In this document: one piece after another, positions 48,261 to 58,773 of the stretch
How positions within the stretch are numbered: the stretch's first letter is position 1
Layout: every line of letters begins with the position of its first letter
From: Ectothiorhodospira sp. BSL-9
GTDB lineage: Bacteria > Pseudomonadota > Gammaproteobacteria > Ectothiorhodospirales > Ectothiorhodospiraceae
Assembly (NCBI RefSeq): GCF_001632845.1
Contig: NZ_CP011994.1
Coordinates: 496,001-560,000 of the forward strand
Direction of reading: 5' to 3'
DNA length: 64,000 nt
Notes under the pieces: model-generated
What the model was told of the DNA's origin: nothing
Seen by the model: only the letters and a program-made list of their open reading frames with translations
Database searches by the model: none
Made by a program: the position numbers and the translations under genes

Positions 48261-50384
48261 ATGACACTGGCGACCCAGCGACGCTCCATGCCCCGGATAT
48301 CCGGCGCCGGGACTCTCCACCGGCGCATCACGGCCTTCCTGGCCCTGTGCCTGCTCATCCTGTGGGGGCACGCGGCCGCCGCCAGCCCCGACCGCGCGCT
48401 GGAGGAGATCATCTACAACGCCCTGCCCGGCGACCGCCTGCAGGTGATCATGCGCTTCTCCGAACCGCCGCCGGCCCCCGAGAGCTTCACCATCGACAAC
48501 CCGGCCCGTCTGGCCCTGGACTTCCCCAACACCCGCTCCGCCCTGCCGGAACGCCGCCAGGAGATCAACGTGGGCCTCACCCAGTCGGTGAACACCGTCG
48601 AGGCCCGGGACCGCACCCGCGTGGTCTTCAACCTGGTACGCATGATGGGTTACGACACCCGGGTGGACGGCAACAACCTGGTGGTCACCCTCACCCCCGC
48701 CGCTACCCAGGCCGCCGCCCCCTCCCAACCCAGGCCGCTCAGCGCCGAACAGCGCCGCGCCGCGCCCCCCAGTGACCGGGAAATCGCCAACGTGGACTTC
48801 CGCCGCGGCCCCGAAGGTGAAGGCCGGGTGATCATCCGCCTTACCGACCCCCGCACCCCTGTGGATGTACGTCAGCGCGATGGCCGTATCGAACTGAGTT
48901 TCGCCCGCACCGCCCTGCCCGAGGAACTGGAACGCCGCCTGGACGTGACCGACTTCGCCACCCCGGTGCAAACCATCGACGCCGTGGGCGAGAGCGACCG
49001 GGTACGCATCACCGTGGCTGCCCATGGTGAATACGACGCCATGTCCTACCAGACCGACAGCGAGTTCACCCTGGAGGTCAAACCCCTCTCCCGCGAAGAG
49101 CGCGAAGCCCTGGAGCGGGAGCGCTTCCAGTACACCGGTGAGCGCCTGTCGCTGAACTTCCAGGACATCGAAGTGCGCTCCGTGCTGCAGCTCATTGCCG
49201 ACTTCACCGACCTGAACGTGGTAGTGAGCGACACCGTGGGCGGCAACATCACCCTGCGCCTGCGCAACGTGCCCTGGGACCAGGCCCTGGACATCATCCT
49301 GCAAACCCGCGGCCTGGACATGCGCGAGAGCGGTAATGTGCTGTATGTGGCCCCGGCAGACGAGATCGCCGCCCGCGAACGCCAGCAGATGGAAGCCCAG
49401 CGCCAAACCGCCGAACTGGCACCGCTACGGGCCGAGTTCATCCAGGTGAACTACGCACGGGCTGAGGATGTGGCCAACATCATCCGCAGTGATGGGATCA
49501 GCTTCCTCTCCGAGCGGGGCAGCCTCAAGGTGGACTCACGCACCAACACCCTGCTGGTACAGGACACCGCCGCCAAGTTGCAGGAGATCCGCGGCCTGAT
49601 CACCAGCCTCGATGTGCCCGTGCAGCAGGTACTGATCGAAACCCGCATCGTGGTCGCCACGGATGACTTCGCCCGGGACCTGGGCGTGCGCTTCGGTGTA
49701 ACCGGTCGTGACACGACAGGGCGCACCCAAACAGGTGTGAGCGGCAACCTCTCCGGTGCTGCCGATGCCCGCGCAGGCACCATCCCCACCCTCACCGACC
49801 GCCTGAACGTCAACCTCCCCATCACTTCTACCGGGGCTGGCAGCATCGGCGTGTCGATCCTGCGGCCCGACGTGCTGCTCGACCTGGAACTCACCGCCCT
49901 GCAGGTGGAAGGCCGGGGTGAAATCATCTCGACCCCGCGCGTGATCACCGCCAACGGCCAGACCGCCATCATCAAGCAGGGCGAGAGCATCCCCTACCAG
50001 GAGGCCACCGCATCCGGCGCCACCAGCGTGCAGTTTGTGGACGCCGTGCTCTCCACGGAAGTCACCCCACAGATCACGCCCAACGGCAACATCATCCTGA
50101 ACATCAAGGTGAACCGCGACAACCCAGGCGCCCGAGAGGTGCTCGGCACGCCCTCCATCGAGACCCGCGAAGTGGAAACCCAGGTGTTCGTGCGCAATGG
50201 CGAAACCGTGGTGCTCGGCGGCATCTACGAGATCAGCACCCTGGAGCAGCTCATCAAGACCCCGTTCCTGGGCGACCTGCCCATCATCGGGGCCCTGTTC
50301 AGACAACGCTCCCACACGGAAACCAAGGCGGAACTGCTGGTGTTTGTGACGCCGAAGATTGTGGAAGAGGCGGTGATGAACTGA
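48261..50384 (+). CDS. pilQ: Type IV pilus secretin PilQ
   Basis: About 707-aa outer-membrane secretin. Signal peptide near ITAFLALCLLILWGHAAAA, two AMIN domains (residues about 45-130 and 170-270), an STN/N0 domain (RLSLNFQDIEVRSVLQLIADF), N1, and the secretin core with VQQVLIETRIVVATDDFARDLG and QVFVRNGETVVLGGIYE; VFVTPKIV at the end. ATG at 48261 chosen; upstream in-frame sequence lies inside pilP. Not followed by aroK-aroB as it usually is. Confidence 0.96.
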   Translation: MTLATQRRSMPRISGAGTLHRRITAFLALCLLILWGHAAAASPDRALEEIIYNALPGDRLQVIMRFSEPPPAPESFTIDNPARLALDFPNTRSALPERRQEINVGLTQSVNTVEARDRTRVVFNLVRMMGYDTRVDGNNLVVTLTPAATQAAAPSQPRPLSAEQRRAAPPSDREIANVDFRRGPEGEGRVIIRLTDPRTPVDVRQRDGRIELSFARTALPEELERRLDVTDFATPVQTIDAVGESDRVRITVAAHGEYDAMSYQTDSEFTLEVKPLSREEREALERERFQYTGERLSLNFQDIEVRSVLQLIADFTDLNVVVSDTVGGNITLRLRNVPWDQALDIILQTRGLDMRESGNVLYVAPADEIAARERQQMEAQRQTAELAPLRAEFIQVNYARAEDVANIIRSDGISFLSERGSLKVDSRTNTLLVQDTAAKLQEIRGLITSLDVPVQQVLIETRIVVATDDFARDLGVRFGVTGRDTTGRTQTGVSGNLSGAADARAGTIPTLTDRLNVNLPITSTGAGSIGVSILRPDVLLDLELTALQVEGRGEIISTPRVITANGQTAIIKQGESIPYQEATASGATSVQFVDAVLSTEVTPQITPNGNIILNIKVNRDNPGAREVLGTPSIETREVETQVFVRNGETVVLGGIYEISTLEQLIKTPFLGDLPIIGALFRQRSHTETKAELLVFVTPKIVEEAVMN

Positions 50385-50472
50385 TGCAATTCGACACGGC
50401 AATTCCCCGGTCACTGATCGAACAGTATTTGCAAAGGCATAAGACATCCCCCTTTTGGAAGGGATACATCAA

Positions 50473-52488
50473 ATGAAACGACTTTCATTATTCCAGGCAA
50501 CGTGTTCAGCCGCTTTGCTTGCGTCCTTACTGACCATCGCCGGATGCGGCGGTGATGACAATGGCTTCACCTCCAATGGCGACACGACCGACCCGGGCGA
50601 TGACCCGGTAGCCGTGGCAGAGGCCCACAGCATCCAGGCATTCGCCGACAAGATCGAAGTCAATGCCGATGGCTCGGATGTGGCCAACATTGAGGTTCTC
50701 GTTAAGGACAGGGGTAATAGAGGCCTCGGTGGCGTACCCGTCACCCTGAGTGTCGAGCCGGACGGCTCCGATGGGTCTGATGGCTACAACCTGATTGTGG
50801 ATGGATCCGAAACCAACCAGTCGGGGGAACTGACGGCCCGACTGGGTAGCGGTCAGACCATTCGCGCAGGTAACGCCATCGTGACCGCCACTGTGGATGG
50901 GCGCGACCTCAGCAGCACATTGGGCTTCACGTTCGTGGGCCCTACCATTGAAACCAACCCCACGAGCGTCTCCATCAACCAGGACGAGACGGAGACCATT
51001 GTGGTCACCGCCCTCTCCGGTACTAACCCGGCCAATAACCAGCCCATCTGCATTGAGGCCCCTGATTTCGTTGAAGTGATCGAAAACAATCAGATCACCA
51101 GCAGACCCGGTTGTCCTACATCGGTAACCACCGACGGCGATGGAAAGGCCGAATTCACTATTCGGATCTCCGAACCCGGCGAGGGTCTGATCCGTCTTTC
51201 CGGGCTGGGCCTAACCCGCGATATCCCGGTGGAAGGCGTATTTTCCGGGATCCGTTTCCTGGAACCCGATTCAGACACCCTGGTGAGGCTCGGGGAGTCA
51301 GTGACTGCGCGCGTGGAGACACCGGACTTTAGCGGCAACGTCTTGCTGGCTACCACGTCGGGCAGGTTTGCCAACGGGCAATCCACCACCACCCTGACGG
51401 CAGGCCAGGCAGAAAATGGCGTTGTACTCAGCGAATTTCAGACAGGCCGGGTTACCCTGTCCGCCACCAAGGCCGGCAGCAACGAGCGTGATACCACCAG
51501 CTTCCTTGTGTTTGATGATTCTGCTCTGGACGCCGAGAAAACGAACATCTCCCTGCAAGCCACTCCCGCAACCCTGAGCGTCGGTGACGACAATCACGCC
51601 ACACTCACTGCCACCCTGACCCGCGAAGGCTCTGGCGATGGCAACAACCTCCCCATTCCTAATGAGCTCGTGAGCTTCACCATCGTGGGTGACAGCTTGG
51701 GGGCTTCCCTCTCAGCACCGGCCTCCTTCACCGGAGAGGAAGGCACCACCAGCACACGATTCGTCGCCGGTGGAACTCCGTCGTCGGCAGGTGGCGTTTC
51801 CGTGAGGGCGTGCATTGCCTCCATCAACTTGTGCGATGAGGCTCAAGTGACGATCACGGACAAACCGGGCTCCATCAGCATCGGTCTGGCCAACGTGATT
51901 GGTACCACCAATGATGATACGGCGTATCAACTTCCGATCTCTGTCATCGCTACCGATGTGAATGGCGGGGCGCTGAGCAACGTCACCATCTCTCTGCGGG
52001 TGTGGCCAGTGCGCTATCGTACGGGGTTCCGGAGTATTGATGGCGGTCTGATTCCCGTTGACGTTATCCCAAATGAAGACGTCAACCGAAACGTGACCCG
52101 CGACCTGGGAGACCGGTGGTCGAACCCCCCTCGGAACAACATCGAAAACGGCTTGGCGCCGATTCGGCAAAAATGTGAACCATCCACTGGTAGTGAGCCC
52201 GGCGATACAATCCAGAACTCCACTGAAGCCTTCAACGCAGGCTGCAAGTTGCTCCCGGAGTCCACTGCCGCCGGATCGGTTCCCGCAACGGTCACCACGG
52301 ATGAAAACGGCCTCGCGACCTTCAACCTAACCTATCTGAAAGATCGTGCGAACGTCATCGAAGCGGAAATCATCGCGACGGCCCAGGTCCAAAGTACCGA
52401 GATCCAGAGCTCTCGCACCTTCTTCCTACCTAGAGAAGAAGAGGATGACAACCTGCCTCACTCCCCATATAACGTGTATTTCGAATAA
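50473..52488 (+). CDS. Lipoprotein with repeated Ig-like domains
   Basis: 671 aa. Lipoprotein signal ends LLTIAGC with the lipid cysteine at residue 25, then an acidic linker. Several bacterial Ig-like (Big_1/invasin-type) domains follow: IEVLVKDRGNRGLGGVPVTLSV, TSVSINQDETETIVVTA and ISLQATPATLSVGDDNHATLTATL, with last-domain sequence VSFTIVGDSLGASLS. The C-terminal 170 residues contain four cysteines and look less regular. GC content appears lower than in neighbouring genes. Likely surface or periplasm exposed. It follows pilQ by 88 bp on the same strand, so a link to pilus function is possible but not shown. Confidence 0.8.
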   Translation: MKRLSLFQATCSAALLASLLTIAGCGGDDNGFTSNGDTTDPGDDPVAVAEAHSIQAFADKIEVNADGSDVANIEVLVKDRGNRGLGGVPVTLSVEPDGSDGSDGYNLIVDGSETNQSGELTARLGSGQTIRAGNAIVTATVDGRDLSSTLGFTFVGPTIETNPTSVSINQDETETIVVTALSGTNPANNQPICIEAPDFVEVIENNQITSRPGCPTSVTTDGDGKAEFTIRISEPGEGLIRLSGLGLTRDIPVEGVFSGIRFLEPDSDTLVRLGESVTARVETPDFSGNVLLATTSGRFANGQSTTTLTAGQAENGVVLSEFQTGRVTLSATKAGSNERDTTSFLVFDDSALDAEKTNISLQATPATLSVGDDNHATLTATLTREGSGDGNNLPIPNELVSFTIVGDSLGASLSAPASFTGEEGTTSTRFVAGGTPSSAGGVSVRACIASINLCDEAQVTITDKPGSISIGLANVIGTTNDDTAYQLPISVIATDVNGGALSNVTISLRVWPVRYRTGFRSIDGGLIPVDVIPNEDVNRNVTRDLGDRWSNPPRNNIENGLAPIRQKCEPSTGSEPGDTIQNSTEAFNAGCKLLPESTAAGSVPATVTTDENGLATFNLTYLKDRANVIEAEIIATAQVQSTEIQSSRTFFLPREEEDDNLPHSPYNVYFE

Positions 52489-52754
52489 GGCAAGAGTGTT
52501 TGGGTGACCAACACGTGAGGGTGAACCGAGGTTCCCCCTCACGTGAATGGTCGAGGGCAAGCCTCGATGTAGAGATGAGTTAGCGGAAAAGGTGCAGTAA
52601 GACGGGAGCGCCGAGCAAGCGTGGTGGTCAGTGAATATTCCACTCAATACACACGCGCGTCGGTGATGGGAAAAGCTAAGGTGGGATTAGTGGCGAGACA
52701 GCTAACAGGGCTGGGCAACACGGGCGGGGCCAATGGCGAGTAAAAACCCCGGCC
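52489..52754. other. Intergenic region with one hairpin
   Basis: No credible gene. An inverted repeat ACGTGAGGG/CCCTCACGT at 52513-52544 lies between the convergent lipoprotein gene and the minor pilin cluster. It has no T-run but could end transcription. Confidence 0.5.
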
Positions 52755-53063
52755 TCACGATCCATTCTCACGAGGCACTATGCTGTACACCTCTTCCCCC
52801 ACAAACTGCAGCGTGACTTGGCTTCCAACCAGTCCGGCCGTCTCTCCCCTATCACTGCTGGGAGTGAGCACACTTTCCATCGTGACGTAGCGCCGCCCAT
52901 CCACAATCACGTAATGATGACGCGCGTCCCAGGCATCCAGCGTGCCGGAAATCTCGCGTTCTATCGGAACTGCGGCACCACTTGGCAAGCTCCATAAGGT
53001 GGCCAAAACTGCCGACACGATCCCTACCCGAATTCTGCTGCTAAAGGCTGTTGCAACTCTCAT
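52755..53063 (-). CDS. Small exported protein, PilY2-like
   Basis: 102 aa with a signal peptide ending SLPSGAA. The mature part, EREISGTLDAWDARHHYVIVDGRRY then LVGSQVTLQFVGEEVYSIV, forms a small beta-rich domain. Position at the end of a fimT-pilV-pilW-pilX-pilY1-pilE cluster and size suggest PilY2, which lies near pilY1 in Pseudomonas, but sequence similarity is weak by eye. Confidence 0.5.
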   Translation of the reverse strand: MRVATAFSSRIRVGIVSAVLATLWSLPSGAAVPIEREISGTLDAWDARHHYVIVDGRRYVTMESVLTPSSDRGETAGLVGSQVTLQFVGEEVYSIVPRENGS

Positions 53064-53096
53064 GGTCTTACTCGCGAATAGGTGAGTCAGGACCCG

Positions 53097-53480
53097 CTAC
53101 CAACATGCATCACCGGAAGGGGTTCGCTCACCTTGATGATTGATCGTCAGCGTGCTGCAACTACCTGATGTCACACGCCCTTTTTGGCCCGTCGCCGTCA
53201 ACGTATAAGTGCTTGCATCGGCGTTAATGGCCAGTGTGTAGAAACCCTCGGGTGACTCACCCGGAAGGTTGGGACAGCCGTCATAGCTCAATTGAGCGGT
53301 ATAGCATCGCTCCATTTGTTGCGCCAGCATGAGCAGGGCAGACTTGCCGTCGGATACCTGCGCGCGTTCCACATAGCGTGTATAGGCTGGATAAGCAATG
53401 CTGGCAAGAATACCGATAATCACCACCACGATCATTACCTCGATCAGGGTGAACCCTTTTGCGTCTCTAACTTTTTGCAT
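53097..53480 (-). CDS. pilE: Minor type IV pilin PilE
   Basis: 127 aa. Prepilin peptidase site KG|FTLIEV with glutamate at +5, hydrophobic helix [18 protein letters not shown], then [26 protein letters not shown] and a C-terminal disulfide pair (SGSCSTL, DACW). A minor pilin by its place beside pilY1. AGGAA lies 11 bases before the ATG. Confidence 0.88.
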   Translation of the reverse strand: MQKVRDAKGFTLIEVMIVVVIIGILASIAYPAYTRYVERAQVSDGKSALLMLAQQMERCYTAQLSYDGCPNLPGESPEGFYTLAINADASTYTLTATGQKGRVTSGSCSTLTINHQGERTPSGDACW

Positions 53481-53551
53481 CGAATGCTGTTCCTATTGGT
53501 TTCTGCCATAACCTTCGCCAGGACCAAGGGCTTCCCTGCCTCTTGCCGGAC

Positions 53552-56500
53552 TCAACGAAGTTGCTGCCAGGATTGCCGGCCTGGCAGATCGTCTGCGGGT
53601 CCTCTTAACGGTTTTTCTTCCGGATCACCGGAATAAACCAACTCCGTAGCTCCGTCGAGTATCGTGGTGGTTGTTTCACCCGTACTGAATTCCACACCAC
53701 TGGGCATCCAGTCGTGCCCCTCAAACAGGTCCTCACCATCCTCGTCAACGAATACGGGGTCGAGATAACGCCCCCCAGAAAATAGGTCAATATCCATCAG
53801 GAATCCTCTCCGACCCGTGCCGCAGGGGTCATCGTCAGGAATCATGGTGGTGAAGCGTATGCGGGTTTGCTGCACCGTGCGAGGGAAGGTAGGCCCACTG
53901 ATGACGCGCTCTCCTGTCACCATGTTCAGGTCGATGTACCAACCCCGGTGGTTATTGGCCAGCGTATAGTCAGAGAGCTTGCGAAGCGTGTAGGACTGCC
54001 CATCCAAAGTGTAGCCACCCTGTTCTTCGATAACCTGCTGCCTCAACTGGCTCCGACCAGAGACGTTGGATCCGGAATCAACGATGCCATAAAGCGTTTG
54101 CACCTGATTCCCGATGCTACCGCCATCTTCTTGGCGAAAGTAGCTGCCGGTTCCGAAGGCAACGATCAAATCGTCCCCATTTTCGGCAACAGCAATAGCA
54201 GGTGCCGATGTGATGGGTTGAGGGGTATTGCCACTATCCCTTGCTGTGAACAGTTTTCCGACAGACCACTTGCTAGAGTCGTCGTCGGAAATATCGAACC
54301 GCCACAGGTTGCCCAGTAGATCCCCGGCATACACATAGGACGCATTGACGTCCTGATCAGGCCAGTCAGTCCATCGCGGTGCGGCAAGCCCATTAGGACT
54401 GCCGCTACTGCCCTCACCGGTATCCATCTTCGCAATCAGGCTGCCATCGGCCAGGTCCACCACGAATAGCACGGCCTTATGACCGCTGCTATTGTAGCCA
54501 TTGCCAAAAATCGCCGCCCAAGTGCCATCAGCAAGCCTGGTCACTTGTGGTTTACCGACATTGAAACCCAGATCATCATCGCTAAACTCCCAAAGCACCT
54601 TACCCGCGCCAAAGCTGCTGGGGTCCGTCACATCCAGCGCGAAGACCGTGCGACCACCAGCACCCATGGTGCCAACCAGCACCGAGCGCCATTGCCCCCC
54701 GATCTGTGCTTCTTCGATAACGGGTGTGCCGTCCACGAAATACCGATGACTGTAATCCGGATCCATCAGGCGCGATAAGGGTGCGAATGCGTTGCCGGGT
54801 TCCGGGTTGAGCAACTCTCCGGGGATGAAGGCGAAAACCTCTTCGCCGTCGTCGGCATTGAACGCATGCAGCATGCCGTCGTTGGCCCCCAGATAGATGA
54901 TGCGATCTCGATCGCGATAGGACGGCGCGCCCAACAGTCTGGCAAACCCTTCATACCGCTCGCCCACAAACTGTGGATTGGAGTTAACTATATCCCCTAG
55001 CAGACGCGCACTCCCGGAGGCAGACCGACTCCTGAACGAGTCGTGGGCATCATCCTCTCCACGCAACCAGGCCACACGCTCGGAGCCCAGGCCATCTACA
55101 CCCACGGGAGATCGGTTGAGGGCTGCTTGCTGGGTAGACGTGAGATTGGCGAAGCTGAAGCCAAACGCCGAGCCGGCGCCGTTCGTGGTCACGATATTCC
55201 GCGTTGCCGGACGACCGGGGGCACGAAGTTGCTCCTCTGCATCCCAGAATGGGATGCTGGCCGGTGTGCCATCCTCCTGAATATACCGTGCCTCCAGGCT
55301 GCCGGACCAATCACCTGACCGGAAACCGGTGTTGTACAGCAGCGTATCTTCCTGTAGCACTGCAGAGCTCGCCGCCGCCGAGGTGGCAGACTCCTCCACA
55401 CGACCTACGATATCCTCCAGCACCTGGGCCAGTTCCTCGGCAAAGTCTTCCGCGTTATCCACGCTGAAGAAACCCCCGCGACTATTGACGGCGGCATGGA
55501 GCAGGTCGTCAATCCGTGGACCACAGGCCGAGGCATTGGGGCTATCACCGCAATTGAGATAGTTCCACTGAGGATCGGGCCAGTTGATTGGTTGAGGTGC
55601 TGGTTGAGTACCGTCGGGATTGTTGTACTTGTATTCTTGATACTGTCTGAGAGCCGCAAAGGCGTGTTCCGGGTCAATGGTACCCTGAACACCCAGCCCC
55701 ACACCGTAGGTCACCATATGTTGCCAGAACGCCTCGTTACGGACCGACGTGGGCACCCGGTTTTCAAGGTCAGGTCTTAAATCGCGCTTCCAGTAATACA
55801 TGGCCACATCGGCCAGGTTGTGGGAATGGTTATCCTGAAACGGGTCTTCAGGGTTGTAGGTATAGTCGGCTCCGTCGGGATTGGTGTTGGTGGTGTTGCC
55901 CGATGTGCTGCCATCGGTATTGGCGCGTCGCGCCGAACCGGCAGCCCCATACCCCAAACTGGCATGGTTACCAGTGGTATACCCATCGGTCATCAGGATG
56001 GTGAAGCTCTGCCGGCATGCCAAGTCAGCACCGCCCTGTGCACCCGGCGTGCTGCTCCATGGACCGCGGCTGTCAGTGCGCGAAAAGTATTCCCCAGCCC
56101 CCTCCAGCGCCCTGCGAAGCGGCGTGCCTTCGGTGGGGATGGCGCGATGATACAGTTCGTGGAAGAAATCATCCTTTTGGCTACCGGTGAAGTTTCGAAC
56201 ACCCCGGATCACGGTACGCCCAGCCACCCCATCCAGATTGGAAGTAGAGGTACGGTTGTGGTTGATGGACCCGTAGCCAACACGCATGCCCCCATCAAAT
56301 TCGCTGAAGGCCCGGCCGATACCGGCACGGGAAGCAAAAATGCGATTGCGATGGTAGGTGTACCAGTTGGCAAAGTTCTGGATTTCCTCCTCGTAGGTGC
56401 AGGTACCCGCTGCGCAGTCCGAACGATCTTCCCGCCCCTCTCCGGTGAACGGGGCGTTGTCCGGGCGTATTTCAGTACGCTGGTAGCTGCTTTCCAGTTC

Positions 56501-57115
56501 GGGGTTTGTATCATCGACCAAGTAGTAGTAAGTCGCGGGGAAAAAAGTAACCGTTTCATTGGTTATGGTTCCATTGTCATTCCACCACCGGCCGGTCCAA
56601 CTGTTGTCGACGGTCAGATTGCGTGTGCCGTATCCATCGAACAAGGGTCGGTTGGGTGCTGCTTCACGAGGTGCAGCAGCCATTTCCGAACCATCTGCAT
56701 TCACCCAGGGCCTGTAGGTGACGGCAGGGTTGTAATACATGGGATTGATCTGATGGGAACGCGCTTGGGCAGCCAGATTACCCGTGAATCGTACTGTGCG
56801 CGGCGTGTTGTGATAGTCACCGCCACCATGCAGGTTGTTGATCCTCGGAAACACCCATTTCATCAATGAATTGATGCCTCCATTGAAAAATTTATAGGTA
56901 AACTCATCCGGTATCGTCTCCCACATCATCGAACCGGAGTCGTCGATGACGAAGAGGATATTGGGTTCCACGCTGGTGGTGACGAATAGCGGACTGTTGG
57001 CAATATTGACGCTGGCCATCACTGGTGTGGCGGAGAAAATCACCAGACTGAAGCCCAGCCATGCGGCCAATAGCCTGTGTCTCAGCGTGCGATATGACGG
57101 GTCCGGGAGTTTCAT
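53552..57115 (-). CDS. pilY1: Type IV pilus tip adhesin/assembly factor PilY1
   Basis: 1187 aa, a normal PilY1 size. Signal peptide, then a von Willebrand-like start (PNILFVIDDSGSMMWE) with a MIDAS DxSxS motif. The C-terminal half is a beta-propeller (RVAWLRGEDD, IYLGANDGMLHAFNADDGEEVF, GTMGAGGRTVFALDVTDP). Calcium-type loops such as DWPDQDVNASYVYAGD are visible. PilY1 promotes pilus extension and acts in adhesion and mechanosensing in Pseudomonas. The gene is flanked by pilX and pilE on the minus strand. Confidence 0.93.
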   Translation of the reverse strand: MKLPDPSYRTLRHRLLAAWLGFSLVIFSATPVMASVNIANSPLFVTTSVEPNILFVIDDSGSMMWETIPDEFTYKFFNGGINSLMKWVFPRINNLHGGGDYHNTPRTVRFTGNLAAQARSHQINPMYYNPAVTYRPWVNADGSEMAAAPREAAPNRPLFDGYGTRNLTVDNSWTGRWWNDNGTITNETVTFFPATYYYLVDDTNPELESSYQRTEIRPDNAPFTGEGREDRSDCAAGTCTYEEEIQNFANWYTYHRNRIFASRAGIGRAFSEFDGGMRVGYGSINHNRTSTSNLDGVAGRTVIRGVRNFTGSQKDDFFHELYHRAIPTEGTPLRRALEGAGEYFSRTDSRGPWSSTPGAQGGADLACRQSFTILMTDGYTTGNHASLGYGAAGSARRANTDGSTSGNTTNTNPDGADYTYNPEDPFQDNHSHNLADVAMYYWKRDLRPDLENRVPTSVRNEAFWQHMVTYGVGLGVQGTIDPEHAFAALRQYQEYKYNNPDGTQPAPQPINWPDPQWNYLNCGDSPNASACGPRIDDLLHAAVNSRGGFFSVDNAEDFAEELAQVLEDIVGRVEESATSAAASSAVLQEDTLLYNTGFRSGDWSGSLEARYIQEDGTPASIPFWDAEEQLRAPGRPATRNIVTTNGAGSAFGFSFANLTSTQQAALNRSPVGVDGLGSERVAWLRGEDDAHDSFRSRSASGSARLLGDIVNSNPQFVGERYEGFARLLGAPSYRDRDRIIYLGANDGMLHAFNADDGEEVFAFIPGELLNPEPGNAFAPLSRLMDPDYSHRYFVDGTPVIEEAQIGGQWRSVLVGTMGAGGRTVFALDVTDPSSFGAGKVLWEFSDDDLGFNVGKPQVTRLADGTWAAIFGNGYNSSGHKAVLFVVDLADGSLIAKMDTGEGSSGSPNGLAAPRWTDWPDQDVNASYVYAGDLLGNLWRFDISDDDSSKWSVGKLFTARDSGNTPQPITSAPAIAVAENGDDLIVAFGTGSYFRQEDGGSIGNQVQTLYGIVDSGSNVSGRSQLRQQVIEEQGGYTLDGQSYTLRKLSDYTLANNHRGWYIDLNMVTGERVISGPTFPRTVQQTRIRFTTMIPDDDPCGTGRRGFLMDIDLFSGGRYLDPVFVDEDGEDLFEGHDWMPSGVEFSTGETTTTILDGATELVYSGDPEEKPLRGPADDLPGRQSWQQLR

Positions 57116-57182
57116 GACAGACTCCTTACGAAATCACGGGCATTGTTGGCTGGGTGACGCCCCCAGATGCGAAATACCGGGC

Positions 57183-57677
57183 TCATGGTCGACAGGGGAG
57201 CGCGCAGTGGCTTTGCAGCACAACCACAGCCGCCGCCGTTCCACCTTGGCCACGGCTGATGATGGGGTAAATGCCGCGAACCCCGGCACTTGGGTCCGCC
57301 GGATTGACCCGCACCAGTCGTGGAGCGGAGACGTGGAACACGGGATTTTCGGAAAGATCATCAGACAGCACCGCATTGCCTGTGGACGGGGGGCTTTCAC
57401 CATCCCAATCGGCCGGGTTGGTCAGTGTTGCCGTGACATCCGCCGAGAGCACATTATTGCCATCATCCAGCCAGGCCTCACCCTCCCGGAGGGCAGCTTC
57501 CGCAGCTTCGAAGGCCAGGTAGCCATCACGCAGGTTGCCAGCCATGCGCTCCTGCATGGTCGTGCTTTGCATGGCAGTGACGCCGATCATGGTAACGAGC
57601 AGCAGAAAGACCAGCGCGATGATCAGGGCGCTGCCGGTCTGGGCGTTGGCCATGCCCTGACGGGGCGGGTATGTCAT
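57183..57677 (-). CDS. pilX: Minor pilin PilX
   Basis: About 164 aa. Starts MTYPPRQGMANAQTG with cleavage before SALIIALVFLLLVTMIGVTAM; like other PilX/GspK proteins it lacks Glu at +5. The following QSTTMQERMAGNLRDGYLAFEAAEAALREGE is diagnostic of PilX. The start at 57677 has GAGG upstream and sits 10 bp after the pilW stop. Confidence 0.88.
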   Translation of the reverse strand: MTYPPRQGMANAQTGSALIIALVFLLLVTMIGVTAMQSTTMQERMAGNLRDGYLAFEAAEAALREGEAWLDDGNNVLSADVTATLTNPADWDGESPPSTGNAVLSDDLSENPVFHVSAPRLVRVNPADPSAGVRGIYPIISRGQGGTAAAVVVLQSHCALPCRP

Positions 57678-57687
57678 GACGAGTACC

Positions 57688-58746
57688 TCATGGCAGGCGG
57701 TTTCGTATGCCGACGGTAGTGGTGAACACCTGGTAGAAGCGTCTGTCACCTGGGGTGACATTGTTGCCATTGAAGGCAACCGTCATCGGCGCGTCGACCA
57801 TGAAATCCCGGTTGCTTTGCAGTAGCAGACTCACTCGGATGGCCAGCACCCGTTGCCAGTTGGTGACCTGATTGGCCGTCTGGAATACGTTGATTTCACG
57901 GTTTCCGTTTGTGTCCACGCCATAAGTGATCTGCATGTCACGGACGCCTTCCACCAGCTCTTCAGTCTGAACCTGATCCAGCCCCTCGTGATGGCTCACC
58001 CTCATCAGTGCCGGTGCCCCTGTGGAACCCGTGCCGATGTAATAGAGGTGACTGCGTAGCAGGAAGATTTCCATGTCATCTTGATAAGAATCGCTGAAAT
58101 GGTTTTGCCCCGGGTTCTTATTTCCAGGGTTGCCTGCAGCGCCTCTGGTTAGCGTGCTTGCATTCAAGTTCGCACGGTTCTGGAATATATCGCAGTTCGA
58201 GGCATTGGTAACAAAGACAATGGCGCCTTGAGGGACGGTACTGGATTGAGTCAGGTTGATGGTGTTGGCATGAGCTGGGGTATTTCCACTTGCTGTCACC
58301 CCGGAAATCCGTGCTGCATGTTTAATCAGAAGAACATCGGTGCCTGCTTGGTAGTCTGCCGGTGCCGGACCTGCAGTGTTGTTCCAGCCATTGATAGCGT
58401 TCTCCAGATCGAACAGCAAGTAATCGGCATCGTTGGGCTCAAGGTCCAGCAAATTGTTTACCTGCTGACGGCATCCACCGCGAAAGCCTGCCTGGCGTAG
58501 ATCCCAAGTCAGTTGATCGATGGCAAATCTCCCATTTTCCTGTACTCGCGATGCCGCCTCATTGAGGCGGTAGGTCTGGCTGGAACCTGTGAAGATATGA
58601 ATCATGCCCGCGGTCAGAATCAGGCTCAGGGTGATGGCCACCATCATTTCCACCAGCGTGAGGCCGCGCTGGTGGAAACATTGGGTAAGGTGAGCAGACG
58701 CTGGCTGATTCCTTCTCCGCTGAGATGACTGCTGAGCGTCTTGCAT
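57688..58746 (-). CDS. pilW: Minor pilin PilW
   Basis: About 352 aa. The processing site is RG|LTLVEMMVAITLSLILTAGMIHIF, then SSQTYRLNEAASRVQENGRFAIDQLTWDLRQAG, typical of PilW. The long prepilin leader of about 27 residues is unusual. ATG at 58746 was preferred; a GTG at 58758 is possible. Confidence 0.88.
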   Translation of the reverse strand: MQDAQQSSQRRRNQPASAHLTQCFHQRGLTLVEMMVAITLSLILTAGMIHIFTGSSQTYRLNEAASRVQENGRFAIDQLTWDLRQAGFRGGCRQQVNNLLDLEPNDADYLLFDLENAINGWNNTAGPAPADYQAGTDVLLIKHAARISGVTASGNTPAHANTINLTQSSTVPQGAIVFVTNASNCDIFQNRANLNASTLTRGAAGNPGNKNPGQNHFSDSYQDDMEIFLLRSHLYYIGTGSTGAPALMRVSHHEGLDQVQTEELVEGVRDMQITYGVDTNGNREINVFQTANQVTNWQRVLAIRVSLLLQSNRDFMVDAPMTVAFNGNNVTPGDRRFYQVFTTTVGIRNRLP

Positions 58747-58773
58747 AGTTGATTTCACCGCAAGTTGATGGGG

